Source: an uncultured Eubacteriales bacterium
GTDB taxonomy: Bacteria; Bacillota; Clostridia; Oscillospirales; CAG-272
Reading direction: 5' to 3'
Length of the DNA: 14,074 nt
Assembly: GCA_934385225.1 (NCBI GenBank)
Contig: CAKRPQ010000049.1
Coordinates: 1-14,074, forward strand
Position 1 is the first letter of the stretch, and each line of letters opens with the position of its first letter. Shown here in pieces: positions 6,471 to 13,703 of this stretch. The position numbers and the translations under genes are program-made. The notes under the pieces are model-generated. The model was given only the letters and a program-made list of their open reading frames with translations, was not told the DNA's origin and did not search any database.

Positions 6471-6788
6471 ATGGGACTTTTCAAAAAGAAAGAAGACGGA
6501 AAGAAATTCCGCCTTGAAATGGTAAATAAGATAAAGGATAAACGCATACGATACGTCACCGAAAAGCGTGACGGCGTTGAAGAGGTCATCGGAAAAAGCG
6601 GCGCGTTCAGCGTTCGGGACGGCGAATTTATCGTTTTTGCGTCGTCCGAGGTAATAATGCGCACGCCTGCCGCGGAGCTTCGCGCATGGGAGCTTCTTTC
6701 GGGTGACGGAGTGGTTCTCACCGGCAGAGACGACGAGCACGGCGGCACGGAACGCACGATAACGGCTTATTACGTTTATTTCAGATAA
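6471..6788 (+). CDS. Small protein of unknown function downstream of serine dehydratase
   Basis: I do not recognise this 105-residue protein. It is soluble, with no signal peptide or membrane segment. It has a basic N-terminus (MGLFKKKEDGKKFRLEMVNK) and then a likely beta-rich body with alternating hydrophobics (IRYVTEKRDGVEEVIGKSGAF, EFIVFASSEVIM, GVVLTGRDD) and an aromatic end (ITAYYVYFR). The ATG at 6471 lies 10 bases after the dehydratase stop, and GAGGA (6461-6465) between them is its ribosome-binding site. The two are almost certainly co-transcribed, and codon use resembles the neighbours, so it looks like a real gene. A longer in-frame ORF reaching 6363 overlaps the dehydratase coding region and is not preferred. 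No function can be claimed. Confidence 0.82.
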   Translation: MGLFKKKEDGKKFRLEMVNKIKDKRIRYVTEKRDGVEEVIGKSGAFSVRDGEFIVFASSEVIMRTPAAELRAWELLSGDGVVLTGRDDEHGGTERTITAYYVYFR

Positions 6789-6796
6789 AAATTGCG

Positions 6797-6832
6797 AAAA
6801 AATCGAAAAAATAAAAGTTATTTGATTTTTTT
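6797..6832 (+). terminator. Possible weak AT-rich terminator
   Basis: AAAAAATC (6797-6804) pairs with GATTTTTT (6824-6831) and AAATAA (6809-6814) with TTATTT (6818-6823), with a 4-base bulge and a 3-base loop. The 3' arm is itself the T-run. It is well placed to end the dehydratase operon, but the stem has almost no G-C pairs and overlaps the -35 of the next promoter. Confidence 0.3.
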
Positions 6833-6850
6833 CGGCGTATATTATATATA
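6822..6850 (+). promoter_or_regulatory. Probable promoter of the dgt-dnaG-sigma operon
   Basis: TTGATT (6822-6827), a 17-base spacer, and TATATA (6845-6850). It is weaker than the other promoters here, and alternative -10 registers exist in the run of TA steps. It lies 66 bases before the dgt start. The rest of 6789-6915 holds nothing else I can name. Confidence 0.5.
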
Positions 6851-6915
6851 TCGGACGATGGCGATGTGTGTAATATACGCTTTTCGCTTGCCGAAAAAAC
6901 AAACGGAGGGATCAT

Positions 6916-7926
6916 ATGCAGGATACAACGATAAGAGACGTCTTTCTCGAACGCGAAAAACAAACTCTTTCGGAATTTGCCTTTCTTACGTCAAACACGA
7001 GGGGCAGAGAACACCCTTATACGCCTTGCCCCGTAAGAACGGAGTTTCAGAGGGACAGAGACCGTATAATACATTCGAATTCCTTCCGAAGACTTATGCA
7101 TAAAACGCAGGTTTTTCTCGCACCTGTCGACGACCATTACAGAACGCGCCTGACGCATACGCTTGAAGTGACGCAGATAGCAAGAATCATAGCGCGTGCG
7201 CTTCGGCTAAACGAAGACCTTACCGAGGCTGCGGCTCTCGGACACGATATAGGGCATACGCCGTTCGGACACGCGGGAGAGGACGCTATGCGCAAGTGTT
7301 TTTCGCCCGACTTTGCGCATTATAAGCAGAGCCTGCGTGTTGTCGAAAAGCTCGAAGCGGGCGGCAAGGGACTTAACCTCACCTGGGAGGTGCGCGACGG
7401 CATAGTCAATCATACGGGAAAGAATATGGCGTCAACGCTTGAAGGCGTTATAGTCAAATTTGCCGACAGAATCGCCTACATAAATCACGATATTGACGAC
7501 GCGCGCCGTGCGGGACTGCTTAAAACGGAGGATATTCCGAAGGATATTCGCGAGGTTCTCGGTGACGGGCACAGCGAGCGCATAAACAGAATGGTCCTCT
7601 CGACGATAAAAGCGAGCGAGGGACGGAATGAGATAAGAATGACGGACGAGGTGTGGCAGGCAACCGACGCGCTCCGTAATTTTATGTTTCAGAATGTTTA
7701 CGAAAACAGAACGGCAAAGTCCGAGGACGAAAAGGCAAAGGCGCTTCTCGAAAGCCTTTACGCCTACTTCTGCGAGCGTCCCGAACTTATGCCCGAGCCA
7801 TATTTCGGAAATATCGAAACCGACGGCGTCGGGCGTTGCGTCTGCGATTATATTTCGGGTATGACCGACAGACACGCGATAGATCTTTATACCAAGATTT
7901 TCGTTCCGCGCGTCTGGGGAGGATAA
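6916..7926 (+). CDS. dgt: dGTP triphosphohydrolase-like HD-domain protein
   Basis: This 336-residue HD-superfamily phosphohydrolase resembles deoxyguanosinetriphosphate triphosphohydrolase, which cleaves dNTPs to nucleoside plus triphosphate and helps set dNTP pools. Metal-binding residues fit the H...HD...D pattern: H81 (RLTHTLEV), H110-D111 (ALGHDIGHTPFGH) and D184 (FADRIAYINHDIDD). The N-terminal RDRDRIIHSNSFRRLMHKTQV (about 47-67) is typical of the clostridial dGTPase-like subgroup, and the length agrees. Substrate preference among dNTPs cannot be read from sequence. The ATG at 6916 follows GGAGGG (6905-6910). It leads the operon: the primase starts 2 bases after its stop. The dgt-dnaG-rpoD order is common in Clostridia and ties nucleotide pools to replication start-up. 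Confidence 0.92.
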   Translation: MQDTTIRDVFLEREKQTLSEFAFLTSNTRGREHPYTPCPVRTEFQRDRDRIIHSNSFRRLMHKTQVFLAPVDDHYRTRLTHTLEVTQIARIIARALRLNEDLTEAAALGHDIGHTPFGHAGEDAMRKCFSPDFAHYKQSLRVVEKLEAGGKGLNLTWEVRDGIVNHTGKNMASTLEGVIVKFADRIAYINHDIDDARRAGLLKTEDIPKDIREVLGDGHSERINRMVLSTIKASEGRNEIRMTDEVWQATDALRNFMFQNVYENRTAKSEDEKAKALLESLYAYFCERPELMPEPYFGNIETDGVGRCVCDYISGMTDRHAIDLYTKIFVPRVWGG

Positions 7927-7928
7927 CG

Positions 7929-9740
7929 ATGATACCGAGAGAGGTCATTGACGAGATCGTCGACCGAGCCGATATTGTCGATACGATAAACACCTATGTC
8001 ACGCTTAAACGCGCGGGATCGAATTATAACGGGCTTTGCCCGTTCCACAGCGAGAAATCGCCGTCGTTTACGGTGTTTCCCGCGACGCGTTCATTTTACT
8101 GCTTCGGTTGCGGTGCGGGCGGTGATGTGATCTCGTTTGTGATGAAAGCCGAAAACCTTGATTACCCGTCAGCAGTCGAGCTTCTCGCGCAGAGAGTAGG
8201 CGTTAAAATTCCCGAGGACGACAGACGCACATACGGCGGTATGAAAAAGGACGACGGTGTATCGCGCAGACGCATTTTCGCGATGAATCTTGAAGCCGCA
8301 AAGTTCTTCCGCGCGTGTTTGTTTGACCCGAAAATCGGTGCGGAGGGTATGAGATACCTTCGCGAAAGGCAGCTTTCGGGCGCGACGATAAAGCATTTCG
8401 GGCTGGGGTTTTCGCCGAACGGCTTCGGTGCGCTTACAGACTATATGCACTCGAAAGGCTTCTCCGATGAGGAGCTTATTACGGGTTTCCTCTGCGGGAA
8501 AAGTCAGAAAACGGGGAAAGGCTACGATTATTTCAGAAATCGCGTCATGTTTCCGATAATTGACACGACGGGAAACGTTGTTGCGTTCGGCGGGCGCGTT
8601 ATGGACGGCTCAAAACCGAAGTATCTTAACACCTCTGATACGCCGGGCTTCAAAAAAAGCCGCAGTCTTTTTGCCCTGAATTACGCAAAGGACGCGGGAA
8701 AAGACGAATTTATCCTCTGCGAGGGATATATGGACGTGATAGCGCTTCACGCGGCGGGATTTACCAATGCCGTGGCAACGCTCGGAACAGCGATAACGCC
8801 CGAACAGGCGCGTATCATGGCAAAGTATGTAAAAAAGGTCGTTATTTCATATGATAACGACGATGCGGGGCAAAGAGCAGCCGCAAGAGCCATGCAGATC
8901 CTCGGCGAAGTCGGACTTGATGTGCGCGTGCTTAAAATGAGCGGAGCAAAAGACCCCGACGAATATATAAAAAAATTCGGCGCGGCGCGGTTCGGCGAGC
9001 TTATCTCGCAGAGCAGAACGGGCTTTGAATTCAAGCTCGAAAAAATACTTTCAAAATACGATCTTTCGGCAGAGGACGGAAAAATCGGAGCGGCAAAAGA
9101 TGTAAAGGACGTTATTTCCGATTATTCGTCAAACGTGGAGAGGGAAGTATATATAGCGAGGGCATCGAAGGCGATCGGAATCCCCGCCGATGCACTCAAA
9201 AGCGACGTGGATAGAATGCGCGCAAAAAAAATAAGGGATTTCAGAAAAAACGAAAGCAAACAGGCGATAAATTCCGCGAAAAATTTCGGCGACAGGGTAA
9301 ATCCCGAATCGGTGAAAAATGTCCGTGCCGCCGCCGCGGAGGACGCGCTTATCGGGCTTCTTCTGCTTTACGCCGAGCATAGACACGCGGTGTCGGGCGG
9401 AAAAGTGAAGCTCTGTTCCGACGACTTTTTTACCGATTTCGGCAGACGCGCGTTTGACACGATAATGGAGCTTGAAGAGACCGAAAAAGGCTTTGATTTT
9501 TCGCTTCTCGGCAGTTATTTCAGCCCCGAAGAAATGGGACGTCTCGAACGTGATAAACGGAATCGCCGCGACGTTGCGGAAAACGGCGAAAAAGTCTTTG
9601 CGGAAGCCGCCGAAACATTAAGAAACGAAAAGCAAAAGGCGAGAGAAAGCGAGGCAGGCGACAAATTCGCGGAGATAAAGCGGAAAAAAGAGAGCATGGA
9701 GCAAAAAAAGAACTCAAATAAAAACACATTAAATACATAA
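7929..9740 (+). CDS. dnaG: DNA primase
   Basis: DnaG makes the RNA primers for chromosome replication and works with the replicative helicase at the fork. The 603-residue protein has an N-terminal zinc finger of CHC2 type (C37, H40, C58, C61 in LCPFH...YCFGC). The RNA polymerase-like core has NRVMFPI (204-210) and GGRVMDGSKPKYLN (221-234). The Toprim domain has catalytic E265 (CEGYMD), then D309 and D311 (YDNDDAG) and KDPDE (341-345). A variable, charged C-terminal helicase-interaction region (about 370-603) follows. Length is normal. I chose the ATG at 7929 because it gives MIPREVIDEIVDRADIVD, the usual primase start, and GGGGAGG (7916-7922) precedes it inside the end of dgt. An in-frame start at 7836 lies within dgt and is rejected. 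It is co-transcribed with dgt and the two sigma genes. Confidence 0.97.
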   Translation: MIPREVIDEIVDRADIVDTINTYVTLKRAGSNYNGLCPFHSEKSPSFTVFPATRSFYCFGCGAGGDVISFVMKAENLDYPSAVELLAQRVGVKIPEDDRRTYGGMKKDDGVSRRRIFAMNLEAAKFFRACLFDPKIGAEGMRYLRERQLSGATIKHFGLGFSPNGFGALTDYMHSKGFSDEELITGFLCGKSQKTGKGYDYFRNRVMFPIIDTTGNVVAFGGRVMDGSKPKYLNTSDTPGFKKSRSLFALNYAKDAGKDEFILCEGYMDVIALHAAGFTNAVATLGTAITPEQARIMAKYVKKVVISYDNDDAGQRAAARAMQILGEVGLDVRVLKMSGAKDPDEYIKKFGAARFGELISQSRTGFEFKLEKILSKYDLSAEDGKIGAAKDVKDVISDYSSNVEREVYIARASKAIGIPADALKSDVDRMRAKKIRDFRKNESKQAINSAKNFGDRVNPESVKNVRAAAAEDALIGLLLLYAEHRHAVSGGKVKLCSDDFFTDFGRRAFDTIMELEETEKGFDFSLLGSYFSPEEMGRLERDKRNRRDVAENGEKVFAEAAETLRNEKQKARESEAGDKFAEIKRKKESMEQKKNSNKNTLNT

Positions 9741-9757
9741 AATATGAGAGGTTCGGT

Positions 9758-10801
9758 TTGAAAAGAGATAACGAAAACGAAATAAACAACATACTGGAAA
9801 GCGAAAACGGCACCGAAAACGACGACAGAGCTTATGACAGACTTTACGAGGATTTAAGAAACGACGGTATCGTTGAATCGCGCGACCAGCTCGGAAGTAT
9901 GGACACCGCCGATATTGAAAATGAAGTGGAGCATTTCGACAATTCCGAAAATATGGAACACATTCTCGAAGAGGGAGGTCTTACCATCGACGATCCCGTG
10001 AGAATGTATCTGAGAGAGATAGGAAAAGTTCCGCTTTTAAGAGGCGATGACGAGAAAAAGCTCGCACTCAGAATTGCGGAGGGCGACGAGGAGGCAAAAC
10101 AGGAATTTATTAACGCAAACCTCCGCCTTGTCGTCAGTATTGCAAAAAAATACGGCGGGCGCGGTATGCCCTTCCTTGACCTCATTCAGGAGGGAACGAT
10201 AGGACTTATGAAGGCTGTCGAAAAGTACGACTACCAGAAAGGCTATAAATTTTCAACATATGCCACATGGTGGATAAGGCAGTCGATTTCGAGAGCACTG
10301 GCAGAACAGGAGATAATTCCCGTTCATATGGTCGAAACGGTGCATAAGATAGCCAAATGTTCGCGGACGATGCAGCAGGAGCTCGGCAGAGAACCTACCG
10401 CCGAGGAGATTTCAAAAAAGCTCGGCATAAGCCCCGAAAAAATAAGAGACATACGCCGTTATTCGCAGGAACCGATTTCGCTTGACACGCCTATCGGCGA
10501 AGAAGAGGACAGCCGTCTCGGAGATTTTATTCCCGACGACAATACGCCGACACCCGCCGAGGCGGCATCGACAACTCTTATGCGCGAGGCGATAGAAAAG
10601 GAACTTCATACGCTTACGCCGCGGGAGGAACAGGTAATAAAACTGCGCTACGGTCTCACGGACGGCAGACCGAGAACACTTGAAGAAGTCGGTCAGGAAT
10701 TTGACATAACACGCGAGCGCATACGCCAGATAGAGGCGAAAGCACTCCGTAAGCTGCGCAATCACAGCCATGCAAAAAATCTGAGAGGATTTATAGATTA
10801 A
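9758..10801 (+). CDS. RpoD-like sigma factor, divergent paralogue (first of tandem pair)
   Basis: This 347-residue sigma-70 family protein directs RNA polymerase to promoters. The order is: a short acidic N-terminus with only part of region 1.1 (DRLYEDLRNDGIVES about 27-41), region 1.2 (DDPVRMYLREIGKVPLL 78-94), region 2 (ANLRLVVSIAKKY to FSTYATWWIRQ 120-175), region 3, and region 4 with the -35 helix (TLEEVGQEFDITRERIRQIE). At the 2.4/3.0 junction it reads AEQEIIPVHM (182-191), where its neighbour has the canonical ADQARTIRIPVHM. Three residues and the two arginines of RTIR are missing. W171-W172, Q175 and H190 are kept. The start is TTG at 9758 after GAGAGG (9746-9751), 17 bases past dnaG, because no in-frame ATG occurs before residue 48. 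Every other feature says functional sigma. An alternative primary-like (group 2) role is likely but unproven. Confidence 0.9.
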   Translation: MKRDNENEINNILESENGTENDDRAYDRLYEDLRNDGIVESRDQLGSMDTADIENEVEHFDNSENMEHILEEGGLTIDDPVRMYLREIGKVPLLRGDDEKKLALRIAEGDEEAKQEFINANLRLVVSIAKKYGGRGMPFLDLIQEGTIGLMKAVEKYDYQKGYKFSTYATWWIRQSISRALAEQEIIPVHMVETVHKIAKCSRTMQQELGREPTAEEISKKLGISPEKIRDIRRYSQEPISLDTPIGEEEDSRLGDFIPDDNTPTPAEAASTTLMREAIEKELHTLTPREEQVIKLRYGLTDGRPRTLEEVGQEFDITRERIRQIEAKALRKLRNHSHAKNLRGFID

Positions 10802-10832
10802 GACATAAAGTCGAGAACGTACAGGAGCAAAA

Positions 10833-11939
10833 ATGAGAGAAGAAGCAGATAACAAAAAGAAAGTCGATATAAATACTCTTATAGAAAAGGGCAAAAACGG
10901 AAAGCTGTCAAGCACCGACATAGAGGAAGCCATGGAGGCGATGAACTATGATATGGACAAGCTTGATCAGCTTTATTCGGACCTTGAAGAAAACGGCATA
11001 GACATCACTCCCGAACAGATGAACAGCCCCGAAATGCGCGAAATCGAGAGCGAAATGGAGCGGTTCGACGAACCCGAAAAGATGGAGAAACTGCTCGAAT
11101 CCGAGGGACTTGCGATAGATGACCCCGTCAGAATGTACCTTAAAGAAATAGGCAAAGTTCCGCTTCTCACAATGGACGAGGAACTTGAGCTCGCCGAAAA
11201 GATGGCGCAGGGTGATGAGGCGGCAAAGGATAAGCTCGTTGAGGCTAACCTTCGCCTTGTCGTAAGCATAGCGAAGAGATACGTCGGAAAGGGAATGTTC
11301 TTTCTTGACCTTATTCAGGAGGGTAATCTCGGACTTATGAAGGCGGCGGAGAAATTCGACTACTCAAAGGGATATAAATTTTCAACATATGCCACATGGT
11401 GGATAAGACAGGCGATAACAAGATCCATTGCCGATCAGGCGAGAACGATAAGAATACCCGTTCATATGGTTGAAACGATCCATAAAGTATCCCGCTATTC
11501 AAGGCAGATGATGCAGGAACTCGGCAGAGAAGCGACGGCAGAGGAAATCGGCGCAAAAATGGGAATGAGCGCGGATAAGGTCAGAGAAATTATGAAATTT
11601 TCGCAGGATCCCGTGTCGCTTGAAACGCCTATCGGCGAGGAAGAGGACAGTCACCTCGGCGATTTTATTCCCGACGACGATACGCCCGCACCTTTTGAGG
11701 CAGCGTCGGCAACAATCCTCCGTGAAGTCATCGAAAAGGAACTTAATACGCTTACGCCGCGTGAGGCGCACGTCATAAGACTTCGTTTCGGACTTTACGA
11801 CGGCAGACAGAGAACGCTCGAAGAGGTCGGAAAAGAATTTGACATTACCCGCGAGAGAATACGCCAGATAGAGGCAAAGGCACTCCGCAAATTGCGTCAC
11901 CCGAGCCGCGCAAGACATTTGAAAGGCTTTCTTGACTAA
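10833..11939 (+). CDS. rpoD: Primary RNA polymerase sigma factor (RpoD/SigA)
   Basis: This is the housekeeping sigma factor that recognises TTGACA/TATAAT promoters such as those in this window. The 368-residue protein has region 1.1 (about 12-60), region 1.2 (DDPVRMYLKEIGKVPLL 96-112), and region 2 with ANLRLVVSIAKRY (138-150), FLDLIQEGNLGLMKA (157-171) and YKFSTYATWWIRQAI (181-195). The unbroken ADQARTIRIPVHM (200-212) follows, then region 3, and region 4.2 TLEEVGKEFDITRERIRQIEAKALRKLR (328-355), ending in the usual RHLKGFLD. Length matches Firmicute SigA. The ATG at 10833 follows AGGAG (10823-10827), 31 bases after the first sigma gene. It is the last gene of the dgt-dnaG-sigma operon. No clear terminator follows before the next promoter. 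The first sigma gene is its paralogue, with near-identical -35-reading residues. Confidence 0.96.
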   Translation: MREEADNKKKVDINTLIEKGKNGKLSSTDIEEAMEAMNYDMDKLDQLYSDLEENGIDITPEQMNSPEMREIESEMERFDEPEKMEKLLESEGLAIDDPVRMYLKEIGKVPLLTMDEELELAEKMAQGDEAAKDKLVEANLRLVVSIAKRYVGKGMFFLDLIQEGNLGLMKAAEKFDYSKGYKFSTYATWWIRQAITRSIADQARTIRIPVHMVETIHKVSRYSRQMMQELGREATAEEIGAKMGMSADKVREIMKFSQDPVSLETPIGEEEDSHLGDFIPDDDTPAPFEAASATILREVIEKELNTLTPREAHVIRLRFGLYDGRQRTLEEVGKEFDITRERIRQIEAKALRKLRHPSRARHLKGFLD

Positions 11940-11970
11940 ATGATTTTGGGTAATTGTTTACAAAATTCTC

Positions 11971-11999
11971 TTGACATATACCGTCAAATGATGTACAAT
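11971..11999 (+). promoter_or_regulatory. Promoter of the orphan lipoprotein gene
   Basis: TTGACA (11971-11976), a 17-base spacer, and TACAAT (11994-11999). The predicted start is near 12006, about 38 bases before the start codon. This gives the lipoprotein gene transcription independent of the sigma operon. Confidence 0.85.
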
Positions 12000-12005
12000 A
12001 GTACA
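11992..12005. promoter_or_regulatory. Palindrome over the -10 box, candidate operator
   Basis: A perfect inverted repeat TGTAC-AATA-GTACA spans the whole -10 hexamer (11994-11999) and reaches the transcription start. Its position is that of a repressor site. No cognate regulator is identifiable from this window. Confidence 0.4.
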
Positions 12006-12043
12006 GTATGAAAAATTTTCTGGTTTGAAGGAGTTATTTATTG

Positions 12044-13663
12044 ATGAAACGCAGAATTTTATGCCTTGTCCTTTGTCTGCTTGCGGTTCTGCCTCTTATG
12101 GCGTCGTGCGGCAAAAAGGAAGAAGAAGACACAACGGTTGAGCAGTCCTCGCGTGAAGCCGTGACGCTCAGTATGTATGTTATAACCGAAAACGAAACGA
12201 AACCCGATGCCGCGCAGGCGGTCGAGGACGCAATAAACAAGCTCCTCAAATCCAAATACACAACAAGAGTAAAGATGACTTTCCTCACTGCCGATAAATA
12301 TTATTCGGCCGTCGAAGAAAGCATTAAAAATATGAAGTCCGCGTCGTCCGCGACAAAGACCGAAGAGACGGGTACCGATACCGCTGTCGTTACCGAGGAA
12401 ACGATCGTAAACGAATACGGTGTTAAGGAACTTAAATATCCCGATCTTACGCCGTCGCAGATCGATATTATCATGATAGATAATTACGATAAGTATGCGG
12501 AGTACGTTTCGAACGGCTGGCTTTACAGACTTACCGATGCGGTCACAACAACGTCGAAGAAGCTCGGCGATTACATTTACCCGTCCATTCTTAACGCCGC
12601 TTACATAAACGACAGTATCTACGCCGTTCCGAACAATAAGCCGATCGGCGAGTGCAAGTACCTTATAGTCGATAAGGAACTTGCGTCCGAATACGGTCTT
12701 GACTTTTCAAAGGTGAATTCGCTTTCCGATCTCCTCGGCTTCTATGCATGGGTGAAGGAAAATAAAGCGGGCGTAACTCCTATTGCGGGAAATATTGATA
12801 TGAATGTTTCATACCTGAATGTCGATGCCGCAAAGCGTGAATTTACAGACACATTCTCCCTTGTCGGTTCTATGAATGTTTCCGAAAAGAGTGCGGAGAG
12901 CCTCTTTGCCGACGAAAAATACATAAATGAGCTTCTCGCTCTTGCCAAGTGCAGATATGAGGGCTACTTCGGCGCGGAAAATGCAACAGAATTTGCTTCC
13001 GCGGTAAAAGAAGGCGACGCTTTCTCGATGGCAGAGTACAGCGATAAGTACGAGATAGTTGCTCTTGCAGGCTCGACCGAAACAAAGGAGGAACTTTGCT
13101 CGGATATGTTCGCAATAACGAATTTCGTTGATAAAACAACATTCACAAGAGCAATGGAAGTCATCACATACCTCAATACAAACAGTGAACTCCGTAATCT
13201 TCTCCAATACGGCGTTGAGAACGTAAACTACGAGCTTGACCTTGAAACCGGCGCTCTCAGACGCCTTAACCGCGACTATATGATGGATCTCTATAAGACG
13301 GGCAACGTTTATATGGCTTATCCCGAAGAGGGAATGCCGCTTGATATATGGGAACTCTCAAAGAAGCAGAACCTTGTCAGCGGTGAATACGGCGATAACC
13401 CGTTCGGCGGCTTCGCAATTCCCGCAGATACCCCCGCGAGCGATGAGGGCGAAGGCTTCACGGTTAACTTCGATTCTTCAAGGGCTCTCGCGGACGCTTC
13501 GAGAGATCTTGCAAACGCTCTCGCGTCATGCGCGACCTACGATGATTACGAGGCTCTCGTAAACGGTGCGGCTGAAAAGTATGCAGATGTTGTAAACGCA
13601 TTCCTTTCAATATCCGACGCGAGTACTCCGTACGCGCTTTACGCGGTGGCAAACGCAAACTGA
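12044..13663 (+). CDS. Extracellular solute-binding lipoprotein, orphan
   Basis: This 539-residue lipoprotein probably sits on the outer face of the membrane. The signal peptide MKRRILCLVLCLLAVLPLMA ends at lipobox M-A-S-C with C22 as the lipidated residue, and an acidic linker follows. The body resembles family 1 (sugar/oligosaccharide-type) ABC binding proteins: TLSMYVITEN strand (about 41-50), QIDIIMIDNYDKYAEYVSNGWLYRLTD (about 139-165), NAAYINDSIYAVPNN (about 184-198) and FYAWVKENK (about 233-241). A Ser/Thr/Glu-rich stretch (about 98-122) interrupts the first lobe. ATG at 12044 was preferred, with AAGGAG (12028-12033) 10 bases before it; a TTG at 12041 is also possible. No permease or ATPase gene is adjacent, so it either serves a transporter elsewhere or has another surface role. 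Substrate is unknown, and membership in the family is judged from pattern only. Confidence 0.75.
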   Translation: MKRRILCLVLCLLAVLPLMASCGKKEEEDTTVEQSSREAVTLSMYVITENETKPDAAQAVEDAINKLLKSKYTTRVKMTFLTADKYYSAVEESIKNMKSASSATKTEETGTDTAVVTEETIVNEYGVKELKYPDLTPSQIDIIMIDNYDKYAEYVSNGWLYRLTDAVTTTSKKLGDYIYPSILNAAYINDSIYAVPNNKPIGECKYLIVDKELASEYGLDFSKVNSLSDLLGFYAWVKENKAGVTPIAGNIDMNVSYLNVDAAKREFTDTFSLVGSMNVSEKSAESLFADEKYINELLALAKCRYEGYFGAENATEFASAVKEGDAFSMAEYSDKYEIVALAGSTETKEELCSDMFAITNFVDKTTFTRAMEVITYLNTNSELRNLLQYGVENVNYELDLETGALRRLNRDYMMDLYKTGNVYMAYPEEGMPLDIWELSKKQNLVSGEYGDNPFGGFAIPADTPASDEGEGFTVNFDSSRALADASRDLANALASCATYDDYEALVNGAAEKYADVVNAFLSISDASTPYALYAVANAN

Positions 13664-13670
13664 AAATAAC

Positions 13671-13693
13671 GGGGCTGCTTCGGCAGCCCTTTT
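13671..13693 (+). terminator. Terminator after the lipoprotein gene
   Basis: An 8-bp stem GGGGCTGC/GCAGCCCT (13671-13678 with 13683-13690, outermost pair G-U) is closed by a stable C(UUCG)G tetraloop, 7 bases after the stop. The T-run is only four long (13690-13693), so read-through into the HAD gene is plausible. Confidence 0.72.
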
Positions 13694-13703
13694 GTGAGGA
13701 AAT

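Noticed and set aside
6809..7103. Plus-strand ORF overlapping the dgt start
   Set aside because: It is an out-of-frame overlap of the dgt promoter and 5' end with no ribosome-binding site, and dgt is unambiguous.
7836..7928. Upstream in-frame start for dnaG
   Set aside because: It lies inside dgt, and the extra residues do not resemble primase. MIPREVIDEI at 7929 is the family start and has a strong ribosome-binding site.
11942..11965. Possible terminator after rpoD
   Set aside because: ATTTT/AAAAT and GTAA/TTAC can pair, but the stem is weak and bulged and no T-run follows. I could not support it as a terminator.
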